Assembly: GCA_002633025.1 (NCBI GenBank)
Contig: NMRB01000328.1
Location: 5,779 to 69,778 of the forward strand
Origin: Notospermus geniculatus
Lineage: Eukaryota; Nemertea; Pilidiophora; Heteronemertea; Lineidae
Reading direction: 5' to 3'
DNA: 64,000 nucleotides
Below, piece by piece: positions 1 to 11,072 of the stretch. The notes below the pieces were generated by a model that saw only the letters and a program-made list of their open reading frames with translations, searched no databases and was not told the DNA's origin. The first letter of the stretch is position 1; each line of letters starts with the position of its first letter. Made by a program: the position numbers and the translations under genes.

Positions 1-295
1 AACGAGACAAAAAATCTGCTACACGATGATGTAAGTTTTACTGTTGGGCGACAAACACAACTGGTTTATTTTCACGCCAGGAATAAGGGAAATAACGTTA
101 GAAAAAAAGAGACTTGGGTACAACTGCTCGCAGCGCCACGTCGTGACGTTAGTGTGCGGGTTCCCCATTGGATGGGAGTGGTGATGTCATAGTGGTGTTG
201 CACATCGATAATTTGAGAATTTCAAAATTTTCACAAAATTTTGATATTAGTAGACAGAGCTCTACTGTGGCTGGTAAAGGACATCAATATTTTTT

Positions 296-540
296 TTTAA
301 AGTCGGGATCCCGACTTTTAAAGTCGGGATTCCGACATTTAAAGTCGGGATTCCGACTTTTAAAGTCGGGATTCCGACTTTTAAAGTCGGGATCCCGACT
401 TTTAAAATCTCGGGATCCCGACTTTTAAAAACTCGGGATCCCGACTTTTAAAATCTCGGGATCCCGACTTTAAAATCTCGGGATCCCGACTTTTAAAAAC
501 TCGGGATCTCGACTTTTAAAAACTCGGAATCCCGACTTTC
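296..540. repeat. Tandem array of 11 palindromic units, left arm
   Basis: Eleven units of roughly 20-24 bp, each a self-complementary core such as AAGTCGGGATCCCGACTT. The variants GGGATTCCGA, GGGATCTCGA and GGAATCCCGA show degeneration. Each unit is a hairpin by itself, and the array also pairs with the right-arm array. The open frame reading through it (168-428) is a repeat artefact. Confidence 0.9.
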
Positions 541-761
541 AATGAATGGGCTGTTATATCCGCAAAAAGTAGACAAAGCAGAGAGGTAGGTTACAAAATC
601 AAGAATACAGGGATATTCTTTAACAAAACAGAGACGTTTAGCTGTGATTTGGAGTCGTTCACAAAGGAGACATTGGGTGGCACTGAATTTGGAGACGTGC
701 CTTAATCAGAGACGTTCACATTTTTCAAACGTAGGCTACACAGGCAACAGGGACATATAGG

Positions 762-1013
762 CCCTGATGGGCGATCCCATATGGGCCCCAGAGGATTCTG
801 CACCCGAGACCCATCATGGGCCCTTATTTTTTTGCCCAACTGTGAGGCCCATCTGGGCGTCCCTATATGGGCGTTCCCACATGGGCCCAGATGGGCCCCA
901 TATCGTATCTGGGCAAAATAATATGAGACCCATATTTTTCTTGGGTGCATGCCCAATGGGCCCAGATCTGAAACTATATGGGGCCCATATGCTGCCCATA
1001 TGGGCTTGCTCGT
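762..1013. repeat. Cluster of GCCCATATGGGC-type palindromes
   Basis: In about 250 bp there are well over ten occurrences of ATGGGC, GCCCAT or GGGCCC, many in self-complementary form (CCCATATGGGC, CCCATATGGGC again near 1004, GGGCCC several times). Spacing is irregular, so this is not a simple tandem repeat. It lies in the loop part of the 257-1952 foldback and is palindrome-rich in its own right. Confidence 0.7.
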
Positions 1014-1726
1014 AGGGTAGCGATTAGTTTGAATGGTATGCCATTTTGATATCATGATAGAGGCGTTGGCATGATTTGTAATTGTTCATTAATGAGACAT
1101 TGGGTGGCGCTCATGGCAGTTAAAGGTGTATTAAAGACCTCATATACACCTGTCGAGACAAGTTTTAATGAGGTCGAATTTAAGTTGGTGCATGGTGGTG
1201 TGTGATGGTCTGGGCCTGCGACGTCCCAGGTTTCCCCTCCTGGGTTGTCAAGGCCCGTTGCTAGTGACGCGGTCTGGGGCGAGGCCGCGGGAGACGACCA
1301 TGACGACGACCCTTGATATGGAAGTGTTGTGAAAATACATGAAATCGTTCCCGAATTTTACTCCAATAGGAAGTTCACAGCTTGAATTATTACGGATGTC
1401 CCATTGATGTCTAGGAAGAATGCAATCGCAGCGCCTCCGTGTATCTGAATTCTCTTTGAGGCATAATGGGACATCACCATGCACCAACATCCAATCAAAT
1501 TCGACCTCATTAAAACTTGTCTCGACAGGTGTATAATGTATAAGGCACTTGGAGGCTGCAAGTTTTGTTATTGATTTAAGTGCCACCCAACGTCTCCCTT
1601 GTGAACGACTCCCGTCTCTGTTTTGTTGAAGAACATCTCTGTAGCACGTCTCTGATTTCGTAACCCTCGTCTCTGTTTTGTCAACGTCTACTTTTTGCGG
1701 CTATAAACGCCCATACTCATTAAAAG

Positions 1727-1905
1727 TCGGGATCCCGAGTTTTTGAAAGTCGGGATCCCGAGATTTTAAAGTCGGGATCCCGGGATTTTAAAAGTCGGGA
1801 TCCCGAGTTTTTAAAGTCGGGATCCCGAGTTTTTAAAAGTCGGGATCCCGAGTTTTTAAAAGTCGGGATCCCGAGATTTTAAAAGTCGGAATCCTGACTT
1901 TAAAA
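1727..1905. repeat. Tandem array of 8 palindromic units, right arm
   Basis: Eight units built on GTCGGGATCCCGAG, mostly ending in the asymmetric GAGTTTTT form seen as CTCGGG in the left arm. This is the mirror of the 296-540 array with a different copy number. Confidence 0.9.
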
Positions 1906-2172
1906 TTTAAAAAAAAATATTGATGTCCTATACCAGCCACCGTAGAGCTCACCTAAAACGTAGGAGTATGAAGTTTTGGAACTTTTAGCGTAAACTGGTT
2001 AGAAGTTAAGCATGTCTTAAGTTAAGGAGTTATTTTCAAATATGAATATCTGCCCAGTTAAGCAGAAAGTCCTAAAATTTTGTAAACCCTTATTGTGAGG
2101 TTAGCTTTATCTACTGGCATCAAAATTTCCTGAAAAACACGAAAATCTCAAATTACCAAAATAGGCCTATTT

Positions 2173-2430
2173 TAATGACAATAAGTAGGTTACTTTAATA
2201 GCCCGCGTATTTCGAAAGCGTAGGCGTGTTTTGGCCAAAATAAGAAAATTTTTGGAAGACTTTTCTCGTCCATCAGGCATCGCACCTCAGTGGTTTCTTT
2301 GCATTCGGCAGCAGTATATTTGTGCGCAGGGCGCGACGTCGAGATTTTTTCACTATTCAACAGGATTCGGGAGATATTCAAAAAGTTCATTTTTGACCAA
2401 TTTTTGGCACAAATTACATATAATTATCAT
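2173..2430. repeat. Dispersed repeat, inverted copy of 57820-58079
   Basis: About 255 bp, from ACAATAAGTAGGTTACTTTA to the stretch with CAAATTACATA, match 57820-58079 in reverse complement with only scattered differences. The second copy lies inside a TIR-bounded element (57498-58284); here the outer TIRs are not evident, so this is probably a fragment. The stretch between here and 2702 has no recognisable feature. Confidence 0.75.
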
Positions 2431-2701
2431 TATCTTCTTCGACAACGTCAGTGATTCATATTTTGAGAAGAATGCAATATTTGAGTCCTACCTCTCGCTG
2501 TTCTGACTCCTGTGGACTGCCACGCTGGGGGCGCGGGCTTGGGAAAGCGGACGCCCCCTGATGATAGTAGTATATAAGACAGGAAAGACAACAAGACCAC
2601 GATTATGTGTACAACCCCCATTGATGTCTCGTGTCTGCAAAGAGTATAGAGATGGGCATAAATAGGACAGTCACCAAGGGCCGATTTTTTTAAACGATAG
2701 T

Positions 2702-3087
2702 TAAAGCGAATGGCTCGCGGGGTTTGTTTTGATTTTTGGTGGTACCTCCCATACAGAGTGAACCTAGTCTCCAGGCAAAGCCGTGCTCCAGTCATAGGCA
2801 AAACCTGTGCAAATTTGCGAACGTGCACCAGGGGACGAGGTTTCATTAAAAATTTGTTAAAATGGGTTAATGACGGTTTCAAATTCAGTAGGTCAAAATG
2901 TACATTTTGTACTATTCACATTGATTTCGAAGCGGTAGATTTTGCAGAATACTCGCCTCCGAAGTTTGGCTGTCTAATGCATTTCCCATTAAACTAAAAT
3001 CCTTCTTTCGCCTTTTTCTCAAAACGGCGCTTGATTTGAGGACATAACAAACAACTGTCAACAAACCCCGCGAGCCATTCGCTTGAA
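2702..3087. mobile_element. MITE family 1, uninterrupted copy (386 bp)
   Basis: The ends are inverted: AAAGCGAATGGCTCGCGG at the left and CCGCGAGCCATTCGCTT at the right. The interior matches two other copies, 33390-33678 (internally shortened) and 41657-42237 (carrying an insertion). Shared blocks are the CTCCAGGCAAAGCCGTGCTCC segment and the GAAGTTTGGCTGTCTAATGC segment. There is no coding capacity. Confidence 0.8.
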
Positions 3088-3249
3088 GGTAAACCTCGGT
3101 TTAACCATCGGCTTTTCTGACAAACCGTGAATTAACCAAAGTAAACATTTTGACTTTTAGAATGTTTGGCTATCAACGATTCATAAAATCGAAAAATTCA
3201 CTTCGATGAGTTTGTGAAGTGAGGGTTAATGAAACCCGATGGTTATCTT

Positions 3250-3674
3250 AAGTCCTATTTACACGAGCCGATTTTGTCGTACGACAGAGTCGTATCAGAT
3301 TTGTCGTACCGGGCCCATGTTCCCGAAGCCATCGTTGTTAACGATGTCGTTAAAACTGGAAAAATGCATAGCGTAACGATATCGTTAACCTTACGACGGC
3401 TTCGGGAACATGGGTCCTGATTTGTCGGGATCGGCTACTGTTTGCACGGGACGATTTATTCATGCGTCCCTTAGGACCCCGTGTGTCATTAGGTAGACAA
3501 CCATGGGGAGAAGCAGCCGATGTCGGGTGAAAATAGAACACCCGACTTCTGCACACGATGTCGCACCGACAAAAAAATCTTCTCGGAAGTCTAGTATACA
3601 CGGTGCGTTTTTGTCGTACGTCTCTGTCGGCCGACACAATCGTACGACAAAATCGGCTCGTGTAAATAGGGCTT
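3250..3674. mobile_element. MITE with nested inner hairpin
   Basis: The terminal inverted repeats are near-perfect for about 35 bp: CCTATTTACACGAGCCGATT at the left and its complement ending at the AATAGGGCTT on the right. Inside, 3311-3345 (ATGTTCCCGAAGCC) and 3380-3415 (GGCTTCGGGAACAT) form a second hairpin, which suggests one small element inside another. Confidence 0.75.
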
Positions 3675-5479
3675 TAGCCATCGTTAAAAAAATCGGCCCC
3701 AAGTGTACCTCCGAAAGATTATCATCATTGCCTTGCTCGTTCTCATCAGTACTTTCCCCTTCGGTCGTTGATGGTATTGAAACGGTTTCGACCTTGAGTG
3801 CACGGATTGCAGGTTGTAATGAGGCCAGACTTTTTTTATCGGTTGGTTCACGGACCCGCCGCTGCGGAAAACGGAAGAAATAGGAACAAAATATAAGCAC
3901 ATTTTTTAAAATTTCTCTGTGTCCTCCACTCAGAAATCTTGCAAAAATTGGAAAAAAATTAAAAATTTATTTTATTTTTTCCCGCTCTCTGCTCCAATTA
4001 TCTTTTGGCAGTTACAATTTTTTTCACAGGAACTATTTGTGACGTCTATCTTTGCATGTCTTGTGCGGCCAATGATCTTTGCAGGCTGGATGAGGAAGTT
4101 CATTTGCATACAACAATCATAATAAAGAGGGAGCTTCGTGACGTCATCAATCATACAAATTGCTGGAAAACTTTATTTTCATATAAATATTTATTTTTGA
4201 TGATCCTCCTCCCTGAAATTGAAGTCACAAATTTTTGAGAAGTGGGAAAATAACTTTTTATTTTTTATTTTTTTCCCACCTCCTCTCCACATGAACTGAA
4301 CAAAAAATCCGCGAACCAACCAATAAAAAAGTGTGGCCTGATCTCTCTTCATTCCTCTGACGCTTGGCTTCCGACCCGACCATATATCGATATAGACGCC
4401 GACCGACATCGTTGTAAAGGCCCGTTTCCACTATAGCGGATTCTGCCGCGTCTTGCGGCGAGCGGAGCGGTTTTCACAGGCAATGGGCCGAATTTATAAA
4501 ACATAGCAAAAGCTTACAAGCCAAAACCCCAAGGCCAAGCTTTTGCTTGTCAAGAAGAAGCACAAGCCAAAGATTTTGCTCACAAACATATTCATAATCA
4601 ATTGCTTAACCTTATGACCTTTTCTTATAAAGCCAAGGAAGAGTTTCTATCTGATGAAGCTAATGCTCGCAAGACAAAGCTTCTGCTAATTCTTACAGGG
4701 AGTTGCTTGTTCTATGAAGCAAAAGCAAAATTTTATAAATACCTCTTCAAGAAAAAGCCCAGAAAAAGCAAATGCTAGTTTTTATGAATTCGGCCCAGTG
4801 GATGTGTTGGAAAAGGTAACAATACATTCTACTTACCAAGTTTCACCTACGGTATATGTTTTAAAAGCAAGAGCCCACCTGATAGGAGCAGCCAAAATGA
4901 TGAAAGTGACAATGTTCAAGAGAAACCTCACCTATCCAATTAAAATTATATTAAAGACAAAATGACTCCCTTTAGGTATTGTTTGGGGAATGTTCTCCAT
5001 ATGAGTGGATGTACACAATATGATCTTCACAGAATTACTGTAATATGACTTCTACGGGAAAAAGAAACTGTCCTGCTTGGAGTGCAGTTCACGGGAAATA
5101 ATGGTAATTCTAAAGGAAACAAAAATATTAAGATCTAGCTGAGAAATGCGAAAAGCTTATTCTGCCTTTAAGGGACAGGTCCCTTTCAGATATTGGTATA
5201 CATAATTGCCAATTTGGGGATTGGTGGTGAGAATGAATCGATTCGTTTGCAGTTTTCAATTGATTTTAGGTGCTCAACTATCATGTCATTTTTAAAAGAA
5301 CGACTGGATCGAATTTCAGTATCAAACATTATTGTATGTGTGTTTCATTCCTGTGTACACATTTCATGCCATTTAATTTTCGAATTTGACAGATTTTTAA
5401 AAAAAAGAGTTAAAGTTTGTGTTTATAGTCTGATATCAACAACGGTAGAGGTGTCATCGGACTTTACACTTTAACCCCA
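3675..5479. other. Intergenic, no gene recognised
   Basis: AT-rich DNA with short open frames that lack any recognisable domain. A fragment reading AAAGGCCCGTTTCCACTATA near 4418 resembles the GGCCC...ACAC ends of small MITEs in this genome, but no partner end is found. Around 4500-4760 the word AAGCTTTTGC recurs in both orientations, a weak degenerate repeat. Confidence 0.5.
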
Positions 5480-5702
5480 TGCAGTCTATCCTGAAACCTT
5501 TCAGTAGAACTCAGATGAGCTGCTCATTCAGCGCTACAGACAATCCGAGCATTTCCGACCGGTACCCATTTATACACATGGGTGGAGAGAGGCCAGTGAG
5601 GCAAAGAGACTTGCCTGAAGTCTCACGCCCAGTGGGATTCGAACCCGGGACCCTCTGACCGCTAGTCGGAGACCCGAACCACTACACCACTGTGGCTCCC
5701 AC
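5480..5702 (-). mobile_element. tRNA-derived SINE
   Basis: Read on the minus strand, the head (5700 down to about 5628) has a Pol III A box (TGGTGTAGTGGTTCGGG) and B box (GGGTTCGAATCCC) at tRNA spacing. It is followed by a body with CCACCCATGTGTATAAATGG and GGTACC, a SINE body style known from many marine invertebrates. The 3' border is soft, about 5480. Confidence 0.75.
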
Positions 5703-6365
5703 GTAAAGGCAGTGAAAGGTTGCTTTTTGCGGTTCTTGGGCCATCCTGAATAGTTGGTGCAGACGGGGCCCGTGACTGCAAACATTGAAATCGGCATAGA
5801 TGCAAGGGAAGATATGTGGCCAATTTTTTTGTAAAAAAGGCAGTTTTACAGAAATCAAACTCAGCGCCCTGATGTGCATTGCAATTCAGTTGCTTGATTT
5901 TTTTGAAAGTTTTAATCTCACCCTCAAACCAAGCCGCTAACAAAAGTGTATCACCACTTGATAGAAGCTTTCCAAGCCGATTTTTAAAAGCAGTATATAT
6001 ATATTTATTAAAGTCATCCATATTTTACAATGGCCAGCCGTTTTCGGCTGATAAGACATCAAAATACTAATCTTAGACCATCCCTGGTTTCGCCACACTG
6101 GCAGCAGAGGCGGCAGGTTAGGGGCGCAGCACACCGAAAATACATAAAAACAAAAATCGAAGATGATACGATCGAATTAGTGGTATCTCCGAATATGTCC
6201 TGTAAATCCCGAACTCATACACTAAACGATGTGTAAAATCGCTGAAGGTTCGAAAGTCGATACGCGAAATCAAGGGGCATGCAGCCTACAACGTCACGGC
6301 GGTTTAGAGCTCCACTGGCACGCCGTGGTGAACTCTGACGTTACGTCGTGTGCAAGGAAATCGGG
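5703..6365. other. Intergenic, no feature recognised
   Basis: Only short unsupported open frames. I see no splice-bounded exon, repeat family or RNA gene here. Confidence 0.4.
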
Positions 6366-7947
6366 CGGCCTGTATGGCAAGCGGATTGTCCAGTTATTCA
6401 AAAAACCTATATGTTTGCAATAAAACCGAGTTTTATGCTTAAAAACTTAGTTTTGTGGATAAAATATAGTTTTTTTGACAAAAACTAAGTTTTTATCCTA
6501 AAAAACTTAGTTTTTGTCATAAAACTTATATTTCCACAGTAAATTCTGTTTTTATGCAAAAAAACTAGTTTTTGCGATAAAAATATTGGTTTTTCAATCA
6601 CCGGTAAAAAAACTTAGTTTTTTGTTTAAAAATCTTAGTTTTTCGGCAATAACTGTACAAATAGCCAAGAAACCTATACTTATGCTCAAAAAACCTGTTT
6701 TTATAGACAAAACTTAGTTTTTCCTCAATAAAACCAGTATTTTTGTAGAAAATATAGTTTCTTGAATAAATGCACAAACGGCGTGCAAAAACCTAGTTTA
6801 TATCACGAAACTTATATTTTCTACCTCGTCCCCATGCACACGATTTCTTTGTCATATTGGGACGAGGATAGGAAACCTCGGGCCCATGGGTCATGATGTA
6901 CATTGTTGCACGCACATCACTCAATACTGGAGACTGGTATTTCGCAACCTCGTACCGGCGAAATCATCTTTGTCAGTGGGGGCGAGGTTCAAGAAGGTAG
7001 GTTTCCATAAAAACAAGGTTTTTATCAAAAACCTACTTTTTGGCATAAAACTTGGTTTTAGTGAAAAAAACTTGATTTTTTGAGTGAAAAACTTAGTTTC
7101 CTGGAATAACTGGACATTTCAGTGCAGAAAATTACATTTTTGCCGACAAAATGGGGTTGTTTGGCATAAAACCAGGTTTTTAGCTCAGCTGACCAAAGGT
7201 CAGCGGAGCTAGTCATATGTATACTGAGTGGCGTCCGGATGTGTGTGTGTGTGTCTGTCTGTCTGTGTAGCGTCCGTTAAACTGGCACGTTTCGCAACCG
7301 CAAGGCCCAGGGTCCTGAAAGTTGGTGGAGAGGTAGGCCCTAGGAAGGACTCGAAACAGGACCAAAAATTTTTGCGATCTGACCTACATTCTGCCCTCCA
7401 GGGGGCATTTTCCGTAAAATGGAAAACCCCAANGTCATGTTTGGTATCAAACTAAAGGTAATGAAGTGCAGGTTTGAAGTGACCTACTTCCATGACCTAC
7501 TGACCTACTTAAAGACCAGTTGAGCCAAGGTAGTCATGTTTGGTATCAAACTAAAGGTAATGAAATGTAATAAATGACAGGTGGCGCTCATGGATGGGGC
7601 ATTCTGTTCCATAACTGGAGAACTGCTTCATCAATAAATTCACATGTCAGCTGAGCGCATCGCCCTTGGGCGACTTGTTTGTCATAAAATATAGGTTTTT
7701 GACAAAAACTAAGTTTTTTGATAAAAACCTATATTTTATGAAGGAAAAAAACTAAGTTTCCTTCTATAAAAGTTGGTTTTAGACAAAAACTGCATGTATG
7801 TTTTTTAGGAGAAAATCTTAGTTTTTGTCAAAAAAACCTATATTTTGTCCACAAAAACTACGTTTTATGAGCACAAAACTAAGTTTTATTGCAAAAAATA
7901 TAGGTTTTTTGAATAACTGGACAATCCGCTTGCCATAGGCCTTGAAT
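6366..7947. mobile_element. 1.6-kb foldback with AT-rich palindrome array
   Basis: The terminal inverted repeats are about 50 bp: GCGGATTGTCCAGTTATTCA near 6381 and its complement near 7909-7928. Between them the DNA is a degenerate array of short self-complementary words (AAAACTTAGTTTTT, AAACCTATATTTT), about 20-25 bp apart, at 6410-6820, 6990-7165 and 7680-7910. The array is broken by a distinct insertion (7183-7667). No ORF of note. It ends about 190 bp before the GPCR start codon. Confidence 0.75.
7183..7667. mobile_element. Repeat inserted in the foldback; relative at 28825-29060
   Basis: It begins AGCTCAGCTGACC and ends near GGTCAGCTGAGC-type sequence (CAGCTGAGCGCATCGCCCTT), so the ends are inverted. 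The interior word CATATGTATACTGAGTGGC, a TG/TCTG microsatellite (about 7237-7266) and the segment GGTGGAGAGGTAGGCCCTAG recur at 28825-29060. It cuts the AT-rich array, so it is younger than the array. Position 7432 is an N. Confidence 0.65.
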
Positions 7948-8097
7948 GCTGTGTTCTCTTTACCGCTACCCCAGGCTGTAGTAATAAACCCGAGCGATTA
8001 TCTGACAATCTTCGCAGCGTGACGCCTTGAAAACGTAGGAGTTTTGCCGATGGCAATCTGTTGTGTGCATTCGTTTTGTTATAATGCAGAACAGCGG

Positions 8098-8100
8098 TGA
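8098..8100 (+). other. In-frame stop that fixes the GPCR start
   Basis: A TGA in frame with the GPCR lies 14 codons upstream of the first ATG at 8140. With no ATG between them, 8140 is the natural start for an intronless reading. Confidence 0.8.
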
Positions 8101-8139
8101 GCATATCCAGACTGTCAGTGTAACCTGCTCGACGTAATC

Positions 8140-9192
8140 ATGGCACTGTACACCGGTTCCAGCAGCTTCGGCTATAATGTTGACTCCTTTATCTCCTCAA
8201 GACCACAGACATACAGTCTGAGGAGTCTACATGATTTCTGGGAGGCCCGGCTCGCCATGGCCCTCGTTGATTACATCGCTCCCATCATTTTATTCGCCGG
8301 TACCATTTTCAACATTGCAACAATCTGTACCGTCACGAGTGGGCACGTCGGTAACTCTTCTACTCGAATTCTCCTGATTTCGCTGTCGTTGAGTGACATG
8401 GCGGTCTTGTACTGTGGGTTACTTGAATTTTGGTTGTATTGGTCGTATAGTATTAACATACAGCGCATGTCACATTTTCAGTGCAAAATCCATCGTTTTC
8501 TGTTACCCTTCACACGGCAGGGTGCGGCATGGGGGATCCTACTGCTGACCGTCGAGAGGTTTATAAGTGTGCGATTCCCACTACAAGCACGGTCAATACT
8601 CACAAAGAAACTGACCTTTTCTGCACTAATTGTCGTGTTCAGTATTTTGTTCCTGTTAAATTGCCACATCCTAATTTTCCATCGTTTGACTGACTCCGTA
8701 GTGAGTTCCTGTTCCGCCTATGTTGACAATTCCTACGCCAAGTTTTTTTCTGGGTCGTGGTACTACATCCACATGACGACGTACGCTGGTCTCCCATTCT
8801 TGGTCATTTCCGTCTGCAACGTATTGATTATCAGCAAGATCGTCGGTAGCAAAGTGAAACGACAGGCAATGCAAAAAAGCGACGTCAACACAGGACGAAA
8901 AGACCTGCAGAGTATCACAGTAATGCTTCTGACTGTCAGCCTCGTGTTTATCATCCTGACCTTACCATCCCCGTTGTATTTCGTAATTGTTAATGTAGAC
9001 TACCGATATGATGGTGCTACGCGTCACACCACAGCGTACCATCACCTCGTCCGTTACTCGGTTCAGGTAATGTCCTATTCTAACAGTGCTATTAACTTCC
9101 CTCTCTATTGTGTAAGCGGTTCTCAGTTTCGCACGGCTTTCATTTTACAATTGAGAAGGTTGTTTGGGGGAAAACAACATGATCATTGTTAG
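8140..9192 (+). CDS. Rhodopsin-like (class A) G protein-coupled receptor, intronless
   Basis: A complete 350-residue seven-helix receptor, expected in the plasma membrane and coupling to G proteins. Helices lie near residues 41-65, 76-101, 118-145, 158-180, 206-234, 256-284 and 303-325. Class A marks are LSLSD with Asp86 in TM2, Cys115 (TM3 top) and Cys191 (second outer loop) for the usual disulfide, ERF at 139-141 in place of DRY, ILTLPSP in TM6 in place of CWxP, and NFPLY at 319-323 for NPxxY. The NxxNFPLYC ending resembles FMRFamide/GPR139-like peptide receptors; the ligand cannot be named. The N-terminus is short (about 40 residues) without a clear signal peptide. The start is the first ATG after an in-frame stop at 8098. 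A single exon is common in expanded invertebrate receptor families. A 1.6-kb foldback ends 190 bp upstream. Confidence 0.9.
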   Translation: MALYTGSSSFGYNVDSFISSRPQTYSLRSLHDFWEARLAMALVDYIAPIILFAGTIFNIATICTVTSGHVGNSSTRILLISLSLSDMAVLYCGLLEFWLYWSYSINIQRMSHFQCKIHRFLLPFTRQGAAWGILLLTVERFISVRFPLQARSILTKKLTFSALIVVFSILFLLNCHILIFHRLTDSVVSSCSAYVDNSYAKFFSGSWYYIHMTTYAGLPFLVISVCNVLIISKIVGSKVKRQAMQKSDVNTGRKDLQSITVMLLTVSLVFIILTLPSPLYFVIVNVDYRYDGATRHTTAYHHLVRYSVQVMSYSNSAINFPLYCVSGSQFRTAFILQLRRLFGGKQHDHC

Positions 9193-9718
9193 TCCGAACA
9201 CTGCCACCTGTTGCTCATTTGCAGAACTGGCGGACGCAACAAGAGTCAGATGAAGCCTATCGCGGGGGGGGGTCTATTTTGATTGGTCCGTCCATCTCCA
9301 GGTCAATTCACTTACATGTAGTTACGGCAATCGTATCATTTGACAACGCTGCTCTCAGGCATTCTACTTGCTTAGGTTTCAACCAGCTACACTCGCAATC
9401 ACGCTCTCTTCCCACTCTAGCCAGACAAACATTCGTTTGGCAAGAAAACCGCAATTTGTTATCAAAATCACGAAATATGTTCCTCTCGAAAAGCCGATGC
9501 ACGGCATCGCGATCTTTACTGTTTGAGGTCACGTGATACGGGAACGACCAATCCGTGATCTGATCATGCTGATGACGTAGAACCAAAATCTGGTTCTTCG
9601 GTTACTCATCATCTGACTCTGTATTGCGTCCAGCATAGGCTAAAAATAGCAATACGAGTCAGACGTTCGGACTAGGTCATTGTTGGCCTAGACTCAATTT
9701 ATAGCCGTGGTTTAAGGA
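9193..9718. other. GPCR 3' flank, no further gene
   Basis: No canonical AATAAA is obvious close to the stop. The two overlapping open frames on opposite strands have no recognisable domain. A weak inverted pair (GACTCTGTATTGC near 9614, GCAATACGAGTC near 9649) is the only structure. Confidence 0.4.
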
Positions 9719-9880
9719 ATTAAACCCGAGGCGGAGGGTCTTGGTCGCTACACCAAACCCGCGAGGGTGGAGCTAAAATGTAGTCCAAACCCGAGGCGCG
9801 TCGCCGAGGGTTTGGACGGAATTTTTGCTCCACCCTAGCGGGTTTGGTGTCGCAACCAAGACCCGACGCCGAGGGTTTAA
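9719..9880. mobile_element. Hairpin MITE (about 160 bp)
   Basis: TTAAACCCGAGGCGGAGGGT at the left pairs with ACCCGACGCCGAGGGTTTAA at the right, and the pairing continues through GGTCTTGGTCGC..ACACCAAACCCGC and CGGGTTTGGTGTCGCAACCAAGACC. The centre repeats the same theme (CCAAACCCGAGGCG and CGCCGAGGGTTTGG), so it is a palindrome within a palindrome. Confidence 0.75.
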
Positions 9881-10828
9881 TTTTTATTCTAAAATACGGT
9901 ACCTCAAACTAAACATTCATAAAATTTAAGTTCTGTGCAGTTTGATTGCAAATAGGCCTAAAAATATCAGCGAGGACGCTCCGTCGATGACGGGACATCA
10001 GTGAATCACGCACTGTGTGTACAAACCTGTACATCGTGCCTATATCGTGTACATCTGTGTGCAGCGTTAACAGCAAGCTGCAGGAGTCGAAATGAGATAG
10101 CAGGGTCCTTTCTTCAACGGACTACCCGCAGGAATTGTAGCTGATGGTACAAAACGTCGTTGGGATAGGTCACTGAGTATCCATCTGGCCGATATTCGCA
10201 GCACTACCTCGCTGAATGCTCGAAGCGAGAATGTTGGACGCCAGACGCCATTTTGGAAACACTGAGCGGGGGTCTTGGTTGTGTCACCCAGACCCGCTGC
10301 ATTCAGAATGAGGCTAATGCATTATCCATTTGAAACATACGCACAAGATACCAAGGTATTTAAGAATACACTACATAAAATTCCCGGGTTTTTTGCGGCC
10401 ACCTTTGAATTGCTGGGCTTCGAGAAACCCGTGTCTGAAAAACACGGGTTCTTGAGACACGGCAAGCTCGCCGTGCTTTTCGAAATCCCCGTGTTTACGT
10501 TAGTTCATAGCTGCTAGAGATGGCGCAGCCATTAAGTTACCTCGTTTTCGCGCCTCCAACAATGTGTGCCAATAGAGAAATGACCGAAGAGTTAGTGCAT
10601 ACAACACACCTGTCGCCGGGCTACTTAAAGCTGACGTGAACGAACAAAAAGCCCCCATGCGACGAGCAAGAGAATTGCAAACGCCCTGCCAACACCTCAA
10701 ACGAAGGCTCAGAACATGATACACCCCACGAGGCCAGGAGGGCGCCACCTTATTTGTCTTCGAGCTTCCGAGGTGTCAACATCCTCTGGTGAGCTCCTGC
10801 TGAACACTTTTTTGAAAGAAAAAAAATT

Positions 10829-10903
10829 GACCCAGCTGGGGATCGAACCCGCACCTTGTTATCTCTGTTCCACCGTCTTCCCCATTCGGCCACCGAACTT
10901 GTT
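10829..10903 (-). tRNA. tRNA-like Pol III unit, left arm
   Basis: On the minus strand: A box TGGCCGAATGGGGAAGACGG and B box GGGTTCGATCCCC, followed by eight Ts. The cloverleaf is imperfect, so it is a tRNA-derived pseudogene or SINE head rather than a functional tRNA. Its strand points outward from the element centre. Confidence 0.5.
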
Positions 10904-11000
10904 GGAAGACTTGCGTGTTTTTTCTTATTCATAGTATTATTTATGCAAGTCGAAGGCTACGTCGATGACGAACACAAATCATGTCTCTGCCAGCTGGCTT

Positions 11001-11072
11001 GTTGGCCGAGAGGATAGAATGGTGGATTACAAATGAGAAAGGCGACGGTTCGAATCCCGTCTAAATGACTAT
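11001..11072 (+). tRNA. tRNA-like Pol III unit, right arm
   Basis: A box TTGGCCGAGAGGATAGAATGG; the T arm is a perfect 5-bp stem (GACGG TTCGAAT CCCGTC); a T8 run follows at about 11074. It is the mirror-image partner of 10829-10903 but has diverged more than the flanking arm sequence. Confidence 0.5.

Larger units (their letters stand above)
257..1952. mobile_element. 1.7-kb foldback element with arrays of GGGATCCC palindromes
   Basis: The outer ends are inverted copies of each other: GAGCTCTACTGTGGCTGG near 257 is matched in reverse by CCAGCCACCGTAGAGCTC near 1935-1952. The match continues through the palindrome arrays (296-540, 1727-1905) and about 140 bp further inward, through the words CGCAAAAAGTAGAC, AGAGACG and ACATTGGGTGGCAC, to about 690 on the left and 1575 on the right. 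A second inverted repeat sits inside (about 1144-1202 against 1474-1536), so the element is nested. No transposase frame is seen. It is probably a non-autonomous foldback or MITE-like element. Position 1-256 outside it shows nothing recognisable. Confidence 0.75.

Noticed and set aside
168-428. Repeat protein with LLKSGFR units
   Set aside because: It is the translation of the palindromic GGGATCCC array; the mirror array shows the array is structural.
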